From the NCBI RefSeq assembly GCF_003672135.1, contig NC_039511.1:10566464-10630463 (forward strand): DNA of 64,000 nt. Direction: 5' to 3'. The position numbers and the translations under genes were made by a program. Under the pieces are notes generated by a model. It was not told the DNA's origin and made no database searches. It saw only the letters and a program-made list of their open reading frames with translations. This document shows, piece after piece, positions 1 to 12,317 of this stretch. Source of the stretch: Ooceraea biroi (taxonomy: Eukaryota; Arthropoda; Insecta; Hymenoptera; Formicidae). The stretch's first letter is position 1. The number at the start of each line of letters is the position of its first letter.

Positions 1-470
1 GATAGCCGACGCATGCGCGGAGCGACGCGGCGCGGTGCGAGCTTGAATCTCATTGGCACAGATCCGTTACGTCGCATCTCTTTCGAATTGCTGCGTCGCG
101 AAAGTGTAGCGAGATTGCCCGCGAGTGAATGAGTGACAAACGAGCTACTGTGCACTGTTACACCAGTCAGTGGCAACGGTTGGATCCGAGTCAAACTGGG
201 GCGGCTGTTTTCTTTTCACATTCAGCGGATCCTGCGGCTGAAATGGCGGGACAGATGCGGCACCGAAGGATTCGGTTCGGACCGAGCAGGATCGGCGCGA
301 AGGTAGGTGCATTCTCGTTGCAGACTTATTTAATCCTCTGCGACCGGAGGCTAAATTGTGCCCCGAGCCAAAAACTGACTCTGGGTTTAATGTAAGACCG
401 CAAAGAATGCTACTTTCACTCGTGTATGCACGCGTGCTTGTTGAGTCCACTGCTTAAGTCTAATCGGCAA
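1..470. other. GC-richer block, no gene assigned
   Basis: The first ~330 bases are clearly richer in G+C and CpG than the AT-rich DNA that follows. Short ORFs exist on both strands (about 129-395 plus, 145-450 minus), but they overlap each other, resemble no family I recognise and show no splice-supported continuation. It could be a promoter or non-coding first exon of a gene to the left, but nothing visible decides this. Confidence 0.3.
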
Positions 471-680
471 GGTTGCTTTTCTGTTTCAGATCTCTGCGTT
501 GAGCAATATGGCCGATCCTGGGTCGCAGGTACTTCGGTGAGTCATACAAAACATTTAAGGTGGTGGTTGCACGTATAGCGAAGCGGTTTATATGTTCAAA
601 TGGTGAGAAAGATAATCGCAAGGCTAGTTCGTTATAGATATTAAATAATAATATTTTTAATAGGGATACGTAGGTGTACA

Positions 681-829
681 TATTATATAAATTAGGAAAA
701 TAAAAAAGTATACGCGAAAATGCGGAAATATTTTATTGTAATATCGAAGTATTAAATATTATATAAATTAGGAAAATAGAAAAATATACGCAGAAATGCG
801 GAAATATTTTATTATAATATCGAAATATA
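681..829. repeat. 76-bp tandem duplication (two copies)
   Basis: Two adjacent copies start at about 681 and 757. Each begins TATTATATAAATTAGG and contains TACGC followed by AATGCGGAAATATTTTATT. They differ at a few bases. This is a simple local duplication in non-coding DNA. Confidence 0.8.
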
Positions 830-1115
830 GTATTCAAATCAAATAATACATCTAAACGTATTATAATTATATATATTCATTAATAATGTTAATCTACTAC
901 TCGTGCTTCTTTAATGCGGATAACGCGAGCCATCATTGTTTTAATGTCTTAAAGAAATTGCGTTATCATAAATTTCAAAAATAATTTTCTTTTATGAATA
1001 TTTTTTTTATTACCGAAAATGTATTCAATTTTTCAATAAAAAGATCTTAAAGAAATAGGCTAATAATAGTTTAAGGTTTTCTTTTATAAAAGAAATACAT
1101 ATTGTTTTTAGAATT

Positions 1116-1137
1116 ACACACACACACACACACACAC
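1116..1137. repeat. (CA)n microsatellite
   Basis: An uninterrupted run of CA dinucleotides of 11 units in non-coding DNA. Confidence 0.9.
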
Positions 1138-1239
1138 CTCTTCTAACGTAAATGATTTAGTTTAAATAAAATGAAACATTTGTCTAGAGGTAATGAATAA
1201 AATATGTTTAATTCTTCACTAAGATCGTAACGAGATCTG

Positions 1240-1420
1240 TTACAATTTCGAAGGAGCAATTCACTCCCCCGATCTCAATAAATATTGTTGGCACTCTCTC
1301 GCGATGTTTTCTCTAGTCGATCAGCTGGCAGACTTCCTCGCTCGCGATCCACCTTTTCGCTTGCTTCTTCTCGCCGCTTTTCGCAAACGCGAGACAGCCA
1401 ACAAGTAACGTGATTATGTT
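1240..1420. other. CpG-rich island in AT-rich DNA
   Basis: A short block with many CG dinucleotides (GCTCGCGATCC, TTCGCAAACGCGAG) between AT-rich flanks. No ORF of interest is present. It may be a remnant of a mobile element or a regulatory block; the sequence does not decide. Confidence 0.25.
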
Positions 1421-1479
1421 CTAAATAATCTGCAAAACTCGAATCCTACATATTTATGCATCCTACATAAGTTCTTGAT

Positions 1480-1690
1480 GTACAATTTCAGCTGTAAAAT
1501 ACAAGATATTTATTTTTTGGTGCTAAAGAAAGTAATAGTGACTTAAAATATAATAATACACATGAAACATGAAACTAAGAAGAGAAACAGTGTATGTTGC
1601 GTACGTGTACACGTAAATGAACATACACATATAGAAACAATTTGTTTTAATTAACGCTACGCTGCCTTCCATTTATTAAAATATTATTTA
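1480..1690. repeat. intergenic repeat, partner of 12015-12200
   Basis: This stretch and 12015-12200 share an ordered series of blocks (TGATGTA.AATTT, TGTAAAAT, TATTTATT, and TTTTAATTAACGCTA near the end) with substitutions and small indels. Both lie between receptor units, so the array was duplicated together with its intergenic DNA. Confidence 0.6.
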
Positions 1691-1742
1691 TCATTAAACT
1701 TACATTCAATTCTAATGCACTAATGGATGATAGACTATTGAA

Positions 1743-2666
1743 TTATTGTTGCACGGAATACATAACAGTAAAGTAAGATGTCGAAGTAGTTGACAGCTGC
1801 TTGACAAATATGTATATGCCATTTTTATTAATGAGTATTGAATAGTGAATATTTTGACATAATGCAACAATACGTAATTGATATAATGTAACAATAAATT
1901 CTCTTACAGTAGCGAAGCATTCAACGGATGCTATAAATAGCCTACTAACTTTCAGGCCAAAAGGTTTACTACTTCTTTGTAAGAGAAACAATACCAGTCA
2001 TTGTACGTACCGGTGTCATGTACTACTGAGCGTTATACCTACAAAATAATCATTTGATAAAAAATTAAAATATTATGAAAAATATAAAAATATATATAAT
2101 GTAAAATGTAGAGATTATCTTTGTGATTATATTATTTTTCTTCTTATATTCTTTTGCCTGCAGTTCGAAAATGGTTCAATCTCTGATTTTCATCACATTC
2201 GGTGAAATTTTCCCAAATACTCCTAAATGAATTTTCACTTGCGCCAATAAACCTTTTAGATATGTTCATTTAGGAATATTTGGGACAATGTCATCGAATT
2301 TCATGAAAATCAGAGGTTGGACCTTTTCGGAATTACATATATTGCATAACATACTAGCAGTAGTTAAGAAGAAGAATATCGACTCAAAGCTGGATACTAC
2401 AAATAAGGAAAACCTTGAAAAACAAAAAAGTACTCTTACATACATTCCAAATATCAAATCTACAACAGGTACTGACTCTATTGCTTTGCGATGAATAGCC
2501 ACGGCACTAATACTTGAACTGTAATAAAACTAACAAAGATATCAAGAAATAAGCGTAATTGAAATTCAACAAGTTTTGACCGCTGGTAAAGCCATAAACC
2601 AATTGTGAGCAAGTGAATTCGGTTAATTGTAAGATTAAAATATTGTAATACGATATCAACTGTCAT
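1743..2666 (-). pseudogene. odorant receptor pseudogene OR-psi1 (exon 1 fused to exon 5)
   Basis: Degenerate copy of the receptor genes that follow. Exon 1 (ATG at 2666) is open and carries MTVDIVLQYFNL and GLWLYQRSK. After codons matching the end of exon 1 (FITVQ, about 2516) the sequence continues directly with the tail of exon 5 (the AIHRKAIE segment, ending in the usual GTCAGT donor). Intron 1 and exons 2 to 4 are therefore missing. Exon 6 starts normally near 2430 but loses its end where an inverted-repeat element (2164-2342) lies. Exon 7 is absent. Exon 8 (about 1908-2033) has an in-frame TAG where paralogues have TGG, a further TGA and a one-base frameshift. Exon 9 (1743 to about 1796) is still open and ends SYFTVMYSVQQ. 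It cannot make a seven-pass receptor. Confidence 0.85.
2164..2342. mobile_element. palindromic MITE-like element in OR-psi1
   Basis: Two arms of roughly 75 bases are imperfect reverse complements. The left arm holds CTCTGATTTTCAT and CCCAAATACTCCTAAATG; the right arm holds CATTTAGGAATATTTGGG and ATGAAAATCAGAGG. It sits where paralogues have the end of exon 6, so it probably helped break the gene. No transposase is present and no target duplication is clear. Confidence 0.6.
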
Positions 2667-2689
2667 TCTACAAGTATTCAAACTACGAA

Positions 2690-2990
2690 ATTTTTTGCGT
2701 CCCTTTTTTCTAATAAGTCGAACGAATGTTTTAGGCTCCCTCTTTGTGAATGATACAATAGCATAAAATTATTTACTTTAGTATAAATGTGTGGGGATAA
2801 TGCAAGTGTGTGGTACAAAATACTAGGTGAGAGCGCGTAAGTTGATATATTACAAGAGGGGATATCAATAATTCAAGAGCGATCGATTTGACACCGAAAG
2901 AAATACAACAGATGTTTATTTTCCAGGAAATATTTTTACGTTGTAGCTTCTCAAAGTCAGGGTATTCGAGTTTTTTCTAAGGCTGCACTT
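2690..2990 (-). promoter_or_regulatory. conserved receptor 5' flank, copy 1 (OR-psi1)
   Basis: This sequence upstream of the pseudogene exon 1 matches the flanks of OR1, OR2, OR4, OR5 and OR6. Shared blocks on the plus strand include GAGAGCGCGTAA, AGAGGGGATATCAATAATTC, AAGAGCGATCGATTTGAC and CAGGAAATATTTTTACG. It is more diverged here than in the intact genes, as expected next to a dead gene. Role as promoter and leader is inferred from position and conservation. Confidence 0.5.
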
Positions 2991-3150
2991 TATTTTGTGT
3001 GCTCGCACGAAAAGGTCCGGGTTTTGTAATATTAATATATCTTTATTACATTTTTACATTATTGACAGCATTTACATTTACAAAGTAATACTTTCTTTGA
3101 TCCTTTGCAATAGGATTCTAAGAAACTAGAAAAATTTGATGATATACATA

Positions 3151-3665
3151 GTAAGGTCCAAAAGTTTCCGGATCAAGGCAACATTAAAGAGGTAGTAAAA
3201 TCAAACGATAATTTTTATTTTTCAATATAATCACCCTTTATTTCAATACATTTAGAATAGCTAATTAACTCTTCTATACTACTCTTCTATACACTAAAAA
3301 TATAATCTGAATGTTTGTCTTTAAACTTTTTTCTAAAACTACAGAAATGACTTCTTCATCACTTCATCACTAAAGATTCTTCCACGCAAATCTAAATTTT
3401 GAAAACAAAAAAATAGTCGCTAGGAGTTCGGTCGGGACTGTACGGTGAGCTTTCGTTTTCTTTCGTCACAAATTTGATGAACATGCAATACTCAAGTTTA
3501 AATATTATAAAATATTGAGTAACAGCACTTCTATCTGCGACACTAGCTGGAGCGCTACTGATGCTAGAGCCGCAAAATTTTGCTAGAGCTGCAGTGCAAC
3601 AAACATAAGGTTGACCTGTCCATTTTTGTTCTAATATGTTCGGGCCGAAAACTTTCGAATCTTAC
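3151..3665. mobile_element. non-autonomous TIR element with TA flanks
   Basis: The ends GTAAGGTCCAAAAGTTTCCGG and (reverse complement) GTAAGATTCGAAAGTTTTCGG form imperfect terminal inverted repeats flanked by TA on both sides, the Tc1/mariner target pattern. The minus strand near the left end reads KGDYIEK before a stop, which resembles the C-terminus of mariner-type transposases. No long ORF remains, so it is a 515 bp decayed or internally deleted element. Confidence 0.6.
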
Positions 3666-3742
3666 TACGTATTCATTAATCTTACTATGTATCATTAAAC
3701 CTACATACTTAACTTTGATGTACTGGATGATAGACTATTGAA

Positions 3743-4609
3743 TCATTGTTGCACGGAATACATAACGGTAAAGTAAGATATCGAAGTAGTTGACAGCTGC
3801 TTGACGAATAATACGTATATATGCCATTTTTATATATATTGTTTATATAAAGAAAGATATTGAATATGGAATATATGTTGATATAATGCAAAAATACGTA
3901 GTTGATATGATGTAATAATAAATTTTCTTACAGTAGCGAAGCATTCAATGGATCCTGTAAATAGCCCACCAACTTTTAACCCAAAAGTTTTATTACCTCT
4001 TTGTAAGATAAACAGTATCAGCCGTTGTACGTATAGCGGTGTCTTGTACCACTGAACGGTATACCTACGAAATAATGATTTGATAACAACTTAAAATATT
4101 ATGAGAAATATCAACAAATATGTATGTATGTAAGATGTAGACATTATTTTTGTGATTTTACTACGTTTTTCATTATGTTCTTTATATATTTGTATAACAA
4201 CATTGGTAACAGGAAAGCTTTGAATATTGCATATGAAGATATTCCTTACGCAGTAACAAATATATAATTATAACGATCTGTGACTTCTTGTCCGATATAA
4301 TTGGCTAGGAACATATATACAAGAATAATAGATACATAAACAAAGTGAATTATAAATTCTTCCACACCATATTCTAAGGATATTGTCTGAAACAGCTGTG
4401 ACAGTATGATTACGATACATTTTACATGCGGTATAACTAATCGTTTCACGTAATTATATTAGAACAGCTCGAAAAGTATAAATATAATAACAGTTTGCAC
4501 ATAAAGCCTTTCTTCTAACTTCAAATCGAGTTATTTTGGAATTAGTACCATTTAGAATTTATAGATTTTTAACTGCATCTATAATTTAATAGATTCCGCT
4601 TACTTATAC

Positions 4610-4645
<36 letters not shown>

Positions 4646-7359
4646 CTTTGATTTTATAAAATGCTGTATTGTTTGTTTCGTCAAAAATATTTTCAAAAAT
4701 GCTAGATATTCTAACTCACGCAAAACAGATTCAGACTTAAGGATAACACACCAACAGCAACTAGAAGGAAGAATAACCAATCAAACCTGGATATTAGAAA
4801 TGAGGCAAACCTTGAAAAACAAGAAAGTATTCTTATATATATTCTTAATATCAAATCTGATAATAACAGATACTGACTCCATTCCTTTGCGATGAATATC
4901 TACGGCACATTTGATTTTCTTATGAATCATGTCTGCGTTCCGCCAATGAAAGCTTTCAGCATCAAGCACTGCATGCTTGATACGGTAGCTATAAATAATA
5001 TTGTATTGTAATTATGTAATTAGACTATTTATAGTTACTGGAAATGATAAAACACAAATGTTGATCACAAAGATAGTTTTCGTATTTTATTCTACAGTCA
5101 TCTGTTCACCTGGAGATTTTAAACATTGCGCAGATATATTTGCAATATCCTATCAACATTGTCGCAGTACTTATTACAGCAATAGCTCCTATACAAACGG
5201 CTACGTCCATGTGTAGTAAGATTAAATAAAAATACTTCTCTCGATCAACAAAGTATTCAGTCATAATGTATACCGTATGATGTAGTTGAGATTCATTTAT
5301 AAATAGAATAATACCAGCAGCTGTCGGTAGAACTGGCAGCAAAATGAATATAAGGAGATTGCATACGGTATATACTAAGGATGTTTAAAAAAATTATTAT
5401 ATTATTTTATTAATACCTCAACTTATGTTGCATTATAGTATATTAATCTTTTTGTTAACCACTTTCTATTAATATATTTTTATAGAAAGCTAAATATTTA
5501 AAGAAACATTATGTTATGCATTCAAGGAATATCCAACATATTATAGCACATTAAATTTTGTCTTTTTAAGTGTCCTTATAAAAGTATATTTATTTACCTA
5601 TAACTATTTTTTTAATGCACATATTTTATTAAATATTTTTTCTAATGCAAAGTATTTGTGCTCATTTTCTTCTATTGCTAAACTTGTATTGTGTTCATAT
5701 TTTAATAGAAATGTGCAAATGTGCAAATGTTCGTGTATGTGGAAGTGGCTGATCAGGAAACTTAATGAACAGTTGCTTATCTGAGTTTTTGTTACGGATG
5801 TAATCTAGTTAACTTTTTAGGCATGAATGAATATTAAGGTTTATACTTTATACTTTACATATAATTGAAGCTGTATAAGTTCTGGTTTTATTCGCGTAGT
5901 TTTTCACAATAGCAACTTCGTTCTCATCTTTCAGATTATTACAAATATGTTGAAGTTGTTCCATTAAATATTTCACCTACCATGCCAGTAATATTCAAAT
6001 TGAATAATTCAATATATCTTATTGTAAAAAATGAAATTGGAAATTGCATGGACAAAACTGTTACGTATGCAAAGGTATTTATTTATTTGTTGTTTAATTA
6101 ATTATTAAAACCGAGTTAGATTCATAACGTAATTTCTTCATCGTATTTAAATGAAAATTTATTTATTAACTGCAAGTACAATAATAATATAGAAATAAAG
6201 AAGTATAACTTACAGAACTTGCATTAATTATAAACGAGCTATATTTAATCGCAAACATCGTGAAAAATAGTGCAGGGGATAAAATTTTAATAACCAAACT
6301 GATGGTACATTCTAAAATTAATAACGACATAAGCTGAAAAATTAAAATTACTTGAAATAAATCATAATATAAAGAAAGGAATATTTTATATTATGCTGAT
6401 TTATATGCTTTATATTAGTCAAAACTTTATGAAAAATCTAATAATTGCTCAATTTATTTGACGATTCACACGAAATTATAATTATTTTGCAAAGATTACT
6501 GGTACAAAGATTGTCTATTTCTTTTCTTTACTCAAAAGCGTTTTCCTTAATTTTTGTTAATAAAGAAATTTTTATTTGTAAATGACTTTTTAACGAACAA
6601 TGTACGATGGCTAAAAACTTTTTTACATTAATTAGGATGATTAGCTTGATAACATATGTGAAAGTCAAATATATTTAGTGAAGTCGCTTTTAATGTAAAA
6701 TAGACATATTTACGGCAACCTTTACTATGATAATTTAATTTATTATATCTCCTATAAACCAATTCCGTTCCTCACTTGACCCTTGCGAGAAATTACTCAG
6801 AACAACCTTCCCTACAACATATCTGATTGTGAGTAGTGGTGTGATGTAACCTGTTATGCAGTTTTCTTATATGGTAATAGTTGCATTGTGCAATTAATAT
6901 TATAACTTGCACAATACACCTATTACCATATAATGTAAAGCTGTATAACAGATTACATCTCACCACCACTCAGATATGTTATAGGAGAGGTTGTTCTGAG
7001 TCATTTCTCGCAAGGATAAAGTGGGGGACGGTATTGGTTTAGGAGGTACTTAAAAAATTAAATTTTCATGGGTTGCAGTGAAAGGTTGCAGTGAATGTGT
7101 CTTAATATTTTAATTATAACACTGATTCCGGTTATTGAAACTATCTTTTCTGCTTCTAACTTCTAAATTTATGATTCAGTCTTTAATCCTATGGTTAGAA
7201 ATGTATACTTACTTGAACTGCAATGAAACTAACAAGGATACCAAAAAATAAGCAGAATTGAAATTCAACAAGTTTTGTCCGCTGGTAAGGCCACAAACCA
7301 ACTGTTAGTAATAGAATTCGGTTAAGATTAAAATATTGTAATACGATATCAACCGCCAT
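3743..7359 (-). CDS. odorant receptor OR1, nine exons, intact (394 aa)
   Basis: Insect odorant receptor (7tm_6): a seven-pass, inverted-topology membrane protein of antennal neurons expected to form a ligand-gated cation channel with the co-receptor Orco. Coding exons are 7213..7359, 6214..6333, 5859..5976, 5110..5374, 4878..4988, 4720..4810, 4250..4395, 3932..4064 and 3743..3796 on the minus strand. All junctions are GT/AG and the frame is open. Start: ATG at 7359, giving MAVDIVLQYFNLNR, because all paralogues begin 13-15 codons before the NRILLL segment. Family marks: GLWPYQ in exon 1, TEYFVDREKYFY in exon 4, AVDIHRKGM at the end of exon 5, YIGQEVTD in exon 7, LQRGNKTFGLKVGGLF in exon 8, SISYFTVMYS at the C-terminus. 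Intron 1 carries an inverted-repeat element. Ligand unknown. Confidence 0.9.
4612..4644. repeat. (TA)n microsatellite in OR1 intron 6
   Basis: A 33-base AT/TA run within the intron between exons 6 and 7 of OR1. Similar TA runs occur in intron 3 of OR2 (about 10155-10180) and OR4 (about 19267-19305). Confidence 0.85.
6750..7047. mobile_element. palindromic foldback element in OR1 intron 1
   Basis: Arms at about 6750-6893 and 6907-7047 are imperfect reverse complements (for example CTTGCGAGAAATTACTCAGAAC against GTTCTGAGTCATTTCTCGCAAG, and ATTGTGCAA against TTGCACAAT at the 13-base loop). No coding capacity. It lies wholly inside the intron and leaves OR1 splicing intact. Confidence 0.75.
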
Positions 7360-7374
7360 TCTGCGAGTATTCAA

Positions 7375-7735
7375 ACTACGAAATATTTCGCGTCCCTTTC
7401 TCCTAATAAGTTGAGAGAATGTTTTAGGACCCTCTTCCTCTCCTTTATGCATGCATAATACAATAGCATAAAATTATTTAATTTGGTATAAATGTATGGG
7501 GATAATGTAAGATGGCACAAAATACTAGATGAGAGCGCGTAAGTTGATATTTTTGCAAGAGGGGATATCAATAATTCAAGAGCGATCGATTTGACGCCGA
7601 AGGAAATATAACAGATGTTTATTTCCCAGGAAATATTTTTACGCTGTGGCTTCTCAAAGTCAGCGCAAACGTATTCGAGTCTCTTTTTACGATGCACTTT
7701 CACGCGCTTCACTTTATTTTGTGTGCTCGTACGGG
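7375..7735 (-). promoter_or_regulatory. conserved receptor 5' flank, copy 2 (OR1)
   Basis: About 300 bases directly upstream of the OR1 start are almost identical to the flank of OR2 (11440-11740). They include the AAGAGCGATCGATTTGACGCC and CCCAGGAAATATTTTTACGC blocks. A minus-strand ORF (7371-7712) runs through it, but its frame is not continuous with OR1 exon 1, so the conservation looks regulatory rather than coding. Confidence 0.55.
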
Positions 7736-7739
7736 AAAG

Positions 7740-8220
7740 TTGTTCGATTCTTGCAAGGAATATTCGTTGACTTATTTTAATCGTTATAATATAACTATGA
7801 GATCACAGGTACAGTACGAAACATGATAAATCTAACACGAATCAGTATTTCTATATTTTTAGCATGTGGTTAAATGTTTGTTAAATTTCACACTGTAGCT
7901 ATTGTTTTAAAGTGTTTAAGTTTGCAGATATAATTAAAAAGAGCGAACTATTAAAAGAATACATATTTCCGATAAAATTATTAAAATACTACGCTTTATG
8001 CACAATACTGGGAACTTTAAATAATAAGTAAAATATTTTTTATGAAAACCCATATTGCGATTTTACTTGCTTTTATTCCAATTTCCTATATAAAAACACT
8101 TATTTATTACAATTTTCTATATCATTAAAAATAAAACTGCGGTATTTCTTAAACTCAACATATGGTTGACTAAGTTGTAGTAGGTGTCAAAGTTTTTAGT
8201 ACTGCATTACAATGTTAATT
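7740..8220. other. OR1-OR2 intergenic spacer
   Basis: AT-rich DNA with no ORF. From about 7880 it matches the spacer downstream of OR4 (about 16995-17340) almost base for base, including TGGGAACTTTAAATAATAAG and the ACATATGGTTGACTAAG block just after the OR2 stop. Confidence 0.6.
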
Positions 8221-10147
8221 TTACCGTGTCGAATACAATACTGTGAAATAAGATACTGAAGTACTTAACAGCTGTAATAAAATATGTTCTTTTTCGTATT
8301 GTCCTTCGATTATAATATTCTACATTAAAAAGCCTACTTTCATACAACATATATTCTTTTACCATTCCAGCAGTTTCCAAGGACCCAATAAACAGTCCAC
8401 CAATATTCAAATTAAAAGCTTTAGCGCCTCTTTGCAAAAGGAATAAAATCATCTTCTGTATGCATATAGAAGCTGCATACCATTGAATACTATACCTAAA
8501 ATAACAATTATTTACAGAAAAATACGGCAGAATATGTATATAAAGTGAGGAATATTAAAATATTTATAAATACTTGTTACCGCACAAAATATTATGAGGA
8601 ATATAAGAGAATACATATGTAAGTTGTACATATTATCTTTGTGATTATATTACGTTTACTATTATATACTTTTTATATATGTATAACAAAATCGTTGATA
8701 GAAAAGCTTTGAGTATTGTACATGGAGATATTACTTACGCAGTAATAAATATATGGTTATAATGATCTATGATTTCTTGTGCAGCATAATTGGCTAAGAA
8801 CAAATACAGAAGAAGAATAGATAAACAAGAAAAGTGAACTACAAATTCTTCCACATTATGTCCTGAAGACACTGTCTGAAATAGCTGTGACAGTGATACA
8901 TTTATATGACTGTGATACATTTGACATGCGGTATAATTAATCGTTTCACGTAATGGCATTAGAAAAGCTCAAAAGAAACGAAATATAAATATAATAATAA
9001 TTTAGCACATAAAGACTTCCTTCTAACTGAAAATTAAACGATTTTAGAACTAGACCCATTTAGAATTCATAGAATTTTAGCTATATTTATGATTTACTAG
9101 ATTTCGCTAACTTATACGATTATATGTAATATAATATTGATATAGTAAAATGCTACATTGTTGTCAGTAGTGAATCAGTCCCGTTAGAAGTATTTTCTAA
9201 AATGCTAGGTAGTGTAACTCACGCAGAACAGGTCCACACTTAAGCATAACACAATAATAGCAATTAAAAGGCAGAATAGCCAGTCAAAGCTGGATATTAC
9301 AAATGTGGAAAACCTTGAAAAACAAAAACATTTTCTTACATATATTCCAAATATTAAGTTAACAACAGATACTGACTCTATTCCTTTGCGATGAATATCT
9401 ACGGCACATTTGATTTTCTTACGAATCATGTCGTCCCTCAACTGAGTACTTTCAGTTTCAAGCATTATTGCATGCTTGATTCGGTAGCTATAAATAATAT
9501 TGTACTGTAACTAGATTGTTGATAGTTACTAGAAATGATAAAACAGATATGTTGTTATATAAAGCAGATATACTGCAAAGATAGTTTTCGTATTTTATTG
9601 CACAGTTGTTTCTTCACCTGCAGATTTCAAACATTGCGCAGGTATGTTTCAAATATCCTATAAACATTGTCCCTACGCCTATCAGAGCAATCGCTCCTAT
9701 ACAAACGGCTGCGTCCATGTGTAGTAAGATTAAATAAAAATACTTCTCTCGATCAACAAAGTATTCAGTCATAATGTATACCGTATGATGTAGTTGCGAT
9801 TCATTTATGAATAGAATAACACCAGCAATTTTCGGCAGAAGTGGCAACAGAAGGAATATAATAAAATTGCATAAGGCATATACTAAGGATGTTTAAAAAA
9901 ATTATTATATTAATTATTAAGTATTTTGTCAATACTTTAACGTATTTGGCATTATAGTATATTACTCTTTTTGTTAACCATTTCCTACTACTATATTTCT
10001 ATAGAAAGCTAACAATTTAAATTTTCAGAATATTTTATATTCAAGCAATATCAAGCAAACTTATTATAGCGTATTAAAGTTTAACTTAAATTTTACCTGT
10101 TTAAATGTTCTTGTGCAAGTATATTTATTTATCTATATCTATTTTTT

Positions 10148-10181
<34 letters not shown>

Positions 10182-11383
10182 TTAGTATAATATATGTATG
10201 TATATATTCATTGAATATTTTTTCTAATGCATTGTATTATGGTTATATTTTGCTATTGCTAAACTGTTATTGCGTTTATATTTGAATAAAAATGTACAAA
10301 TGTGCAAATACTCGTAAATATGAAAGTGGCTGATCAGAAAACTTAATGAACAGGTGATTATTTTATTTTTTTATTATGGTTGTAATCTATTTAGCGTTGT
10401 AAGCCTAAATGAATATTAACGTTTATACTTTACTTATAAATAAAGCTGTATAACTTCTGGTTCTATTTCCGTAGTTTTGCATAATAGCAACTTCGTTCTC
10501 GTCTATTAGATTGTTACAAATATGTTGAAGTTGGTCCATTATTTGTTTCACCTACCGTGCCAATAATATATAATATATTTTATCGTAAGAAAAATGTTGA
10601 AACATATTGTTCTACATAAAACTTTATATATAAGAGAATTTATTAACACTGCAAGCACAATAATAATTCAGAAATATAACTTACATAATCATACTTAATT
10701 AAAAATATATTTATGAGGCAATTTATTAACTGCAAGTACGATAATAATGTAGAAATACGAAAATATAACTTACTGTATGTGCATTAATTATAAATGAGAA
10801 GTATTTGATCGTACATATCATGATAATTAGTACAGGGGGCAAAATTTTAATAAGAAGACTGACGGTACAGTCTAAAGTTAATAATGGCGTAAGCTGAAAA
10901 ATAAATATTACTTGAAGGACATTATAATATAGAGAAAAGAATGCTTTATACTGATTTCTATGCTTTATAGTAACAAACACATTTGAAAGATCTAATAATT
11001 GATTAATTTATTTGACTATGCATACGAAAGTGTAATTATTTTTAGAGCTAAGATTAAAATTAAAACTGTATAATTACAATTACATGGTAATAATTGTATC
11101 GTGCTATTTAGGTAATTCATATTTGAATGTTGGTATAACGATGACTCGGATTATCAAAACTATTCTTTTCTGAGTTTTACTCTCTAAATTTAACGTGATA
11201 TATTTTTTAATCCTATAGTTAGAAATATGTACTTACTAGAGCTGGAATAATACTAACAAGGATACCAAAAACTAAGTATAATTGAAATTCAACAAGTTTC
11301 GTCCGCTGGTAAGGCCACAAACCAAGTATAAGTAAGAGAAGTCGGTTAAGATTAAAATATTGCAATATGATATAGTCTGTCAT
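8221..11383 (-). CDS. odorant receptor OR2, nine exons, intact (393 aa)
   Basis: Exons on the minus strand: 11237..11383, 10774..10893, 10434..10551, 9618..9882, 9377..9487, 9223..9313, 8739..8884, 8363..8495, 8221..8271. The spliced frame is open, 1,182 nt. Start ATG at 11383 gives MTDYIILQYFNLNR. Marks: GLWPYQRTKL, LTPLLTLDCTV (exon 2), MTEYFVDREKYFYLILLHMD (exon 4), AVDIHRKGI (exon 5), NYAAQEIIDHYNHIF (exon 7), MILFLLQRGAKAFNLNIGGL (exon 8) and a C-terminus ending SYFTVLYSTR. Exons 4 and 7 to 9, with their introns, are nearly identical to OR4, so the two are recent duplicates. Exon 1 ends in codon CTA before GTAAGT. Expected membrane receptor working with Orco; ligand unknown. Confidence 0.9.
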
Positions 11384-11439
11384 TCTGTGAGCATTCAAAC
11401 TATGAATTGTATGCATCCCTGTCTTCTACGAAGTTGATG

Positions 11440-11740
11440 GAATGGTTTAGGATCCCTCTTCTTTTATGCATGTATAATACAATAGCATAAAATTATTTAA
11501 TTTGGTATAAATGTATGGGGATAATGTAAGATGGCACAAAATACTAGATGAGAGCGCGTAAGTTGATATTTTTGCAAGAGGGGATATCAATAATTCAAGA
11601 GCGATCGATTTGACGCCGAAGGAAATATAACAGATGTTTATTTCCCAGGAAATATTTTTACGCTGTGGCTTCTCAAAGTCAGCGCAAGCGTATTCGAGTC
11701 TCTTTTTACGCTGCACTTTCACACATGTTCACAAACGTAC
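11440..11740 (-). promoter_or_regulatory. conserved receptor 5' flank, copy 3 (OR2)
   Basis: Matches the OR1 flank with very few differences over about 270 bases, while the introns of OR1 and OR2 differ far more. This uneven similarity suggests gene conversion or selection on the flank. Confidence 0.55.
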
Positions 11741-12014
11741 GGGAAAGTTGTTCGATTTTTGCAAAGAATATCCGTTGACTTATTTTAATCGTTAACATAA
11801 CTATAAGAGTACAGATACAGTACAAAACATGATAAATCTAACACAAAGCAGTATTTTTATATTTTTAGCATGTGGTTAAATGTTTGTAATATTCGATAGT
11901 TGTATATTATATTATAATAAAATTGTATTATGTTAATTATATTAAAATATGTTCTTAATTACATTAGTCATTTTATCATAAATATTTGTACGCATTATAT
12001 ATATTTTATCTTTG

Positions 12015-12200
12015 ATGTATAATTTGTGTTGTAAAATGTAAGTTATTTATTTATTGGTATTAAAAAATATAATAAATTTTATTTGTAAATTTTATATAAA
12101 AGTAAATAGAAATGGTGTGTTTTGTGAACATGTTAATACACATACATGTATAGAATCAGTTGTTCTTTTAATTAACGCTAAAGCGCCATTGCGCAATTGC
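12015..12200. repeat. intergenic repeat, partner of 1480-1690
   Basis: Diverged copy of 1480-1690, ending in TTTTAATTAACGCTA. Non-coding. Confidence 0.6.
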
Positions 12201-12317
12201 TCAAAGCTTCTTTTGAATACATTCTACTAATTGAGAAAAGTTAGTTGCAAAAAGTATTTGTTGTAAGTATATTAAAGTATGTATAAAATATGTAAATTCC
12301 ACTAAAAAAACTTTACA

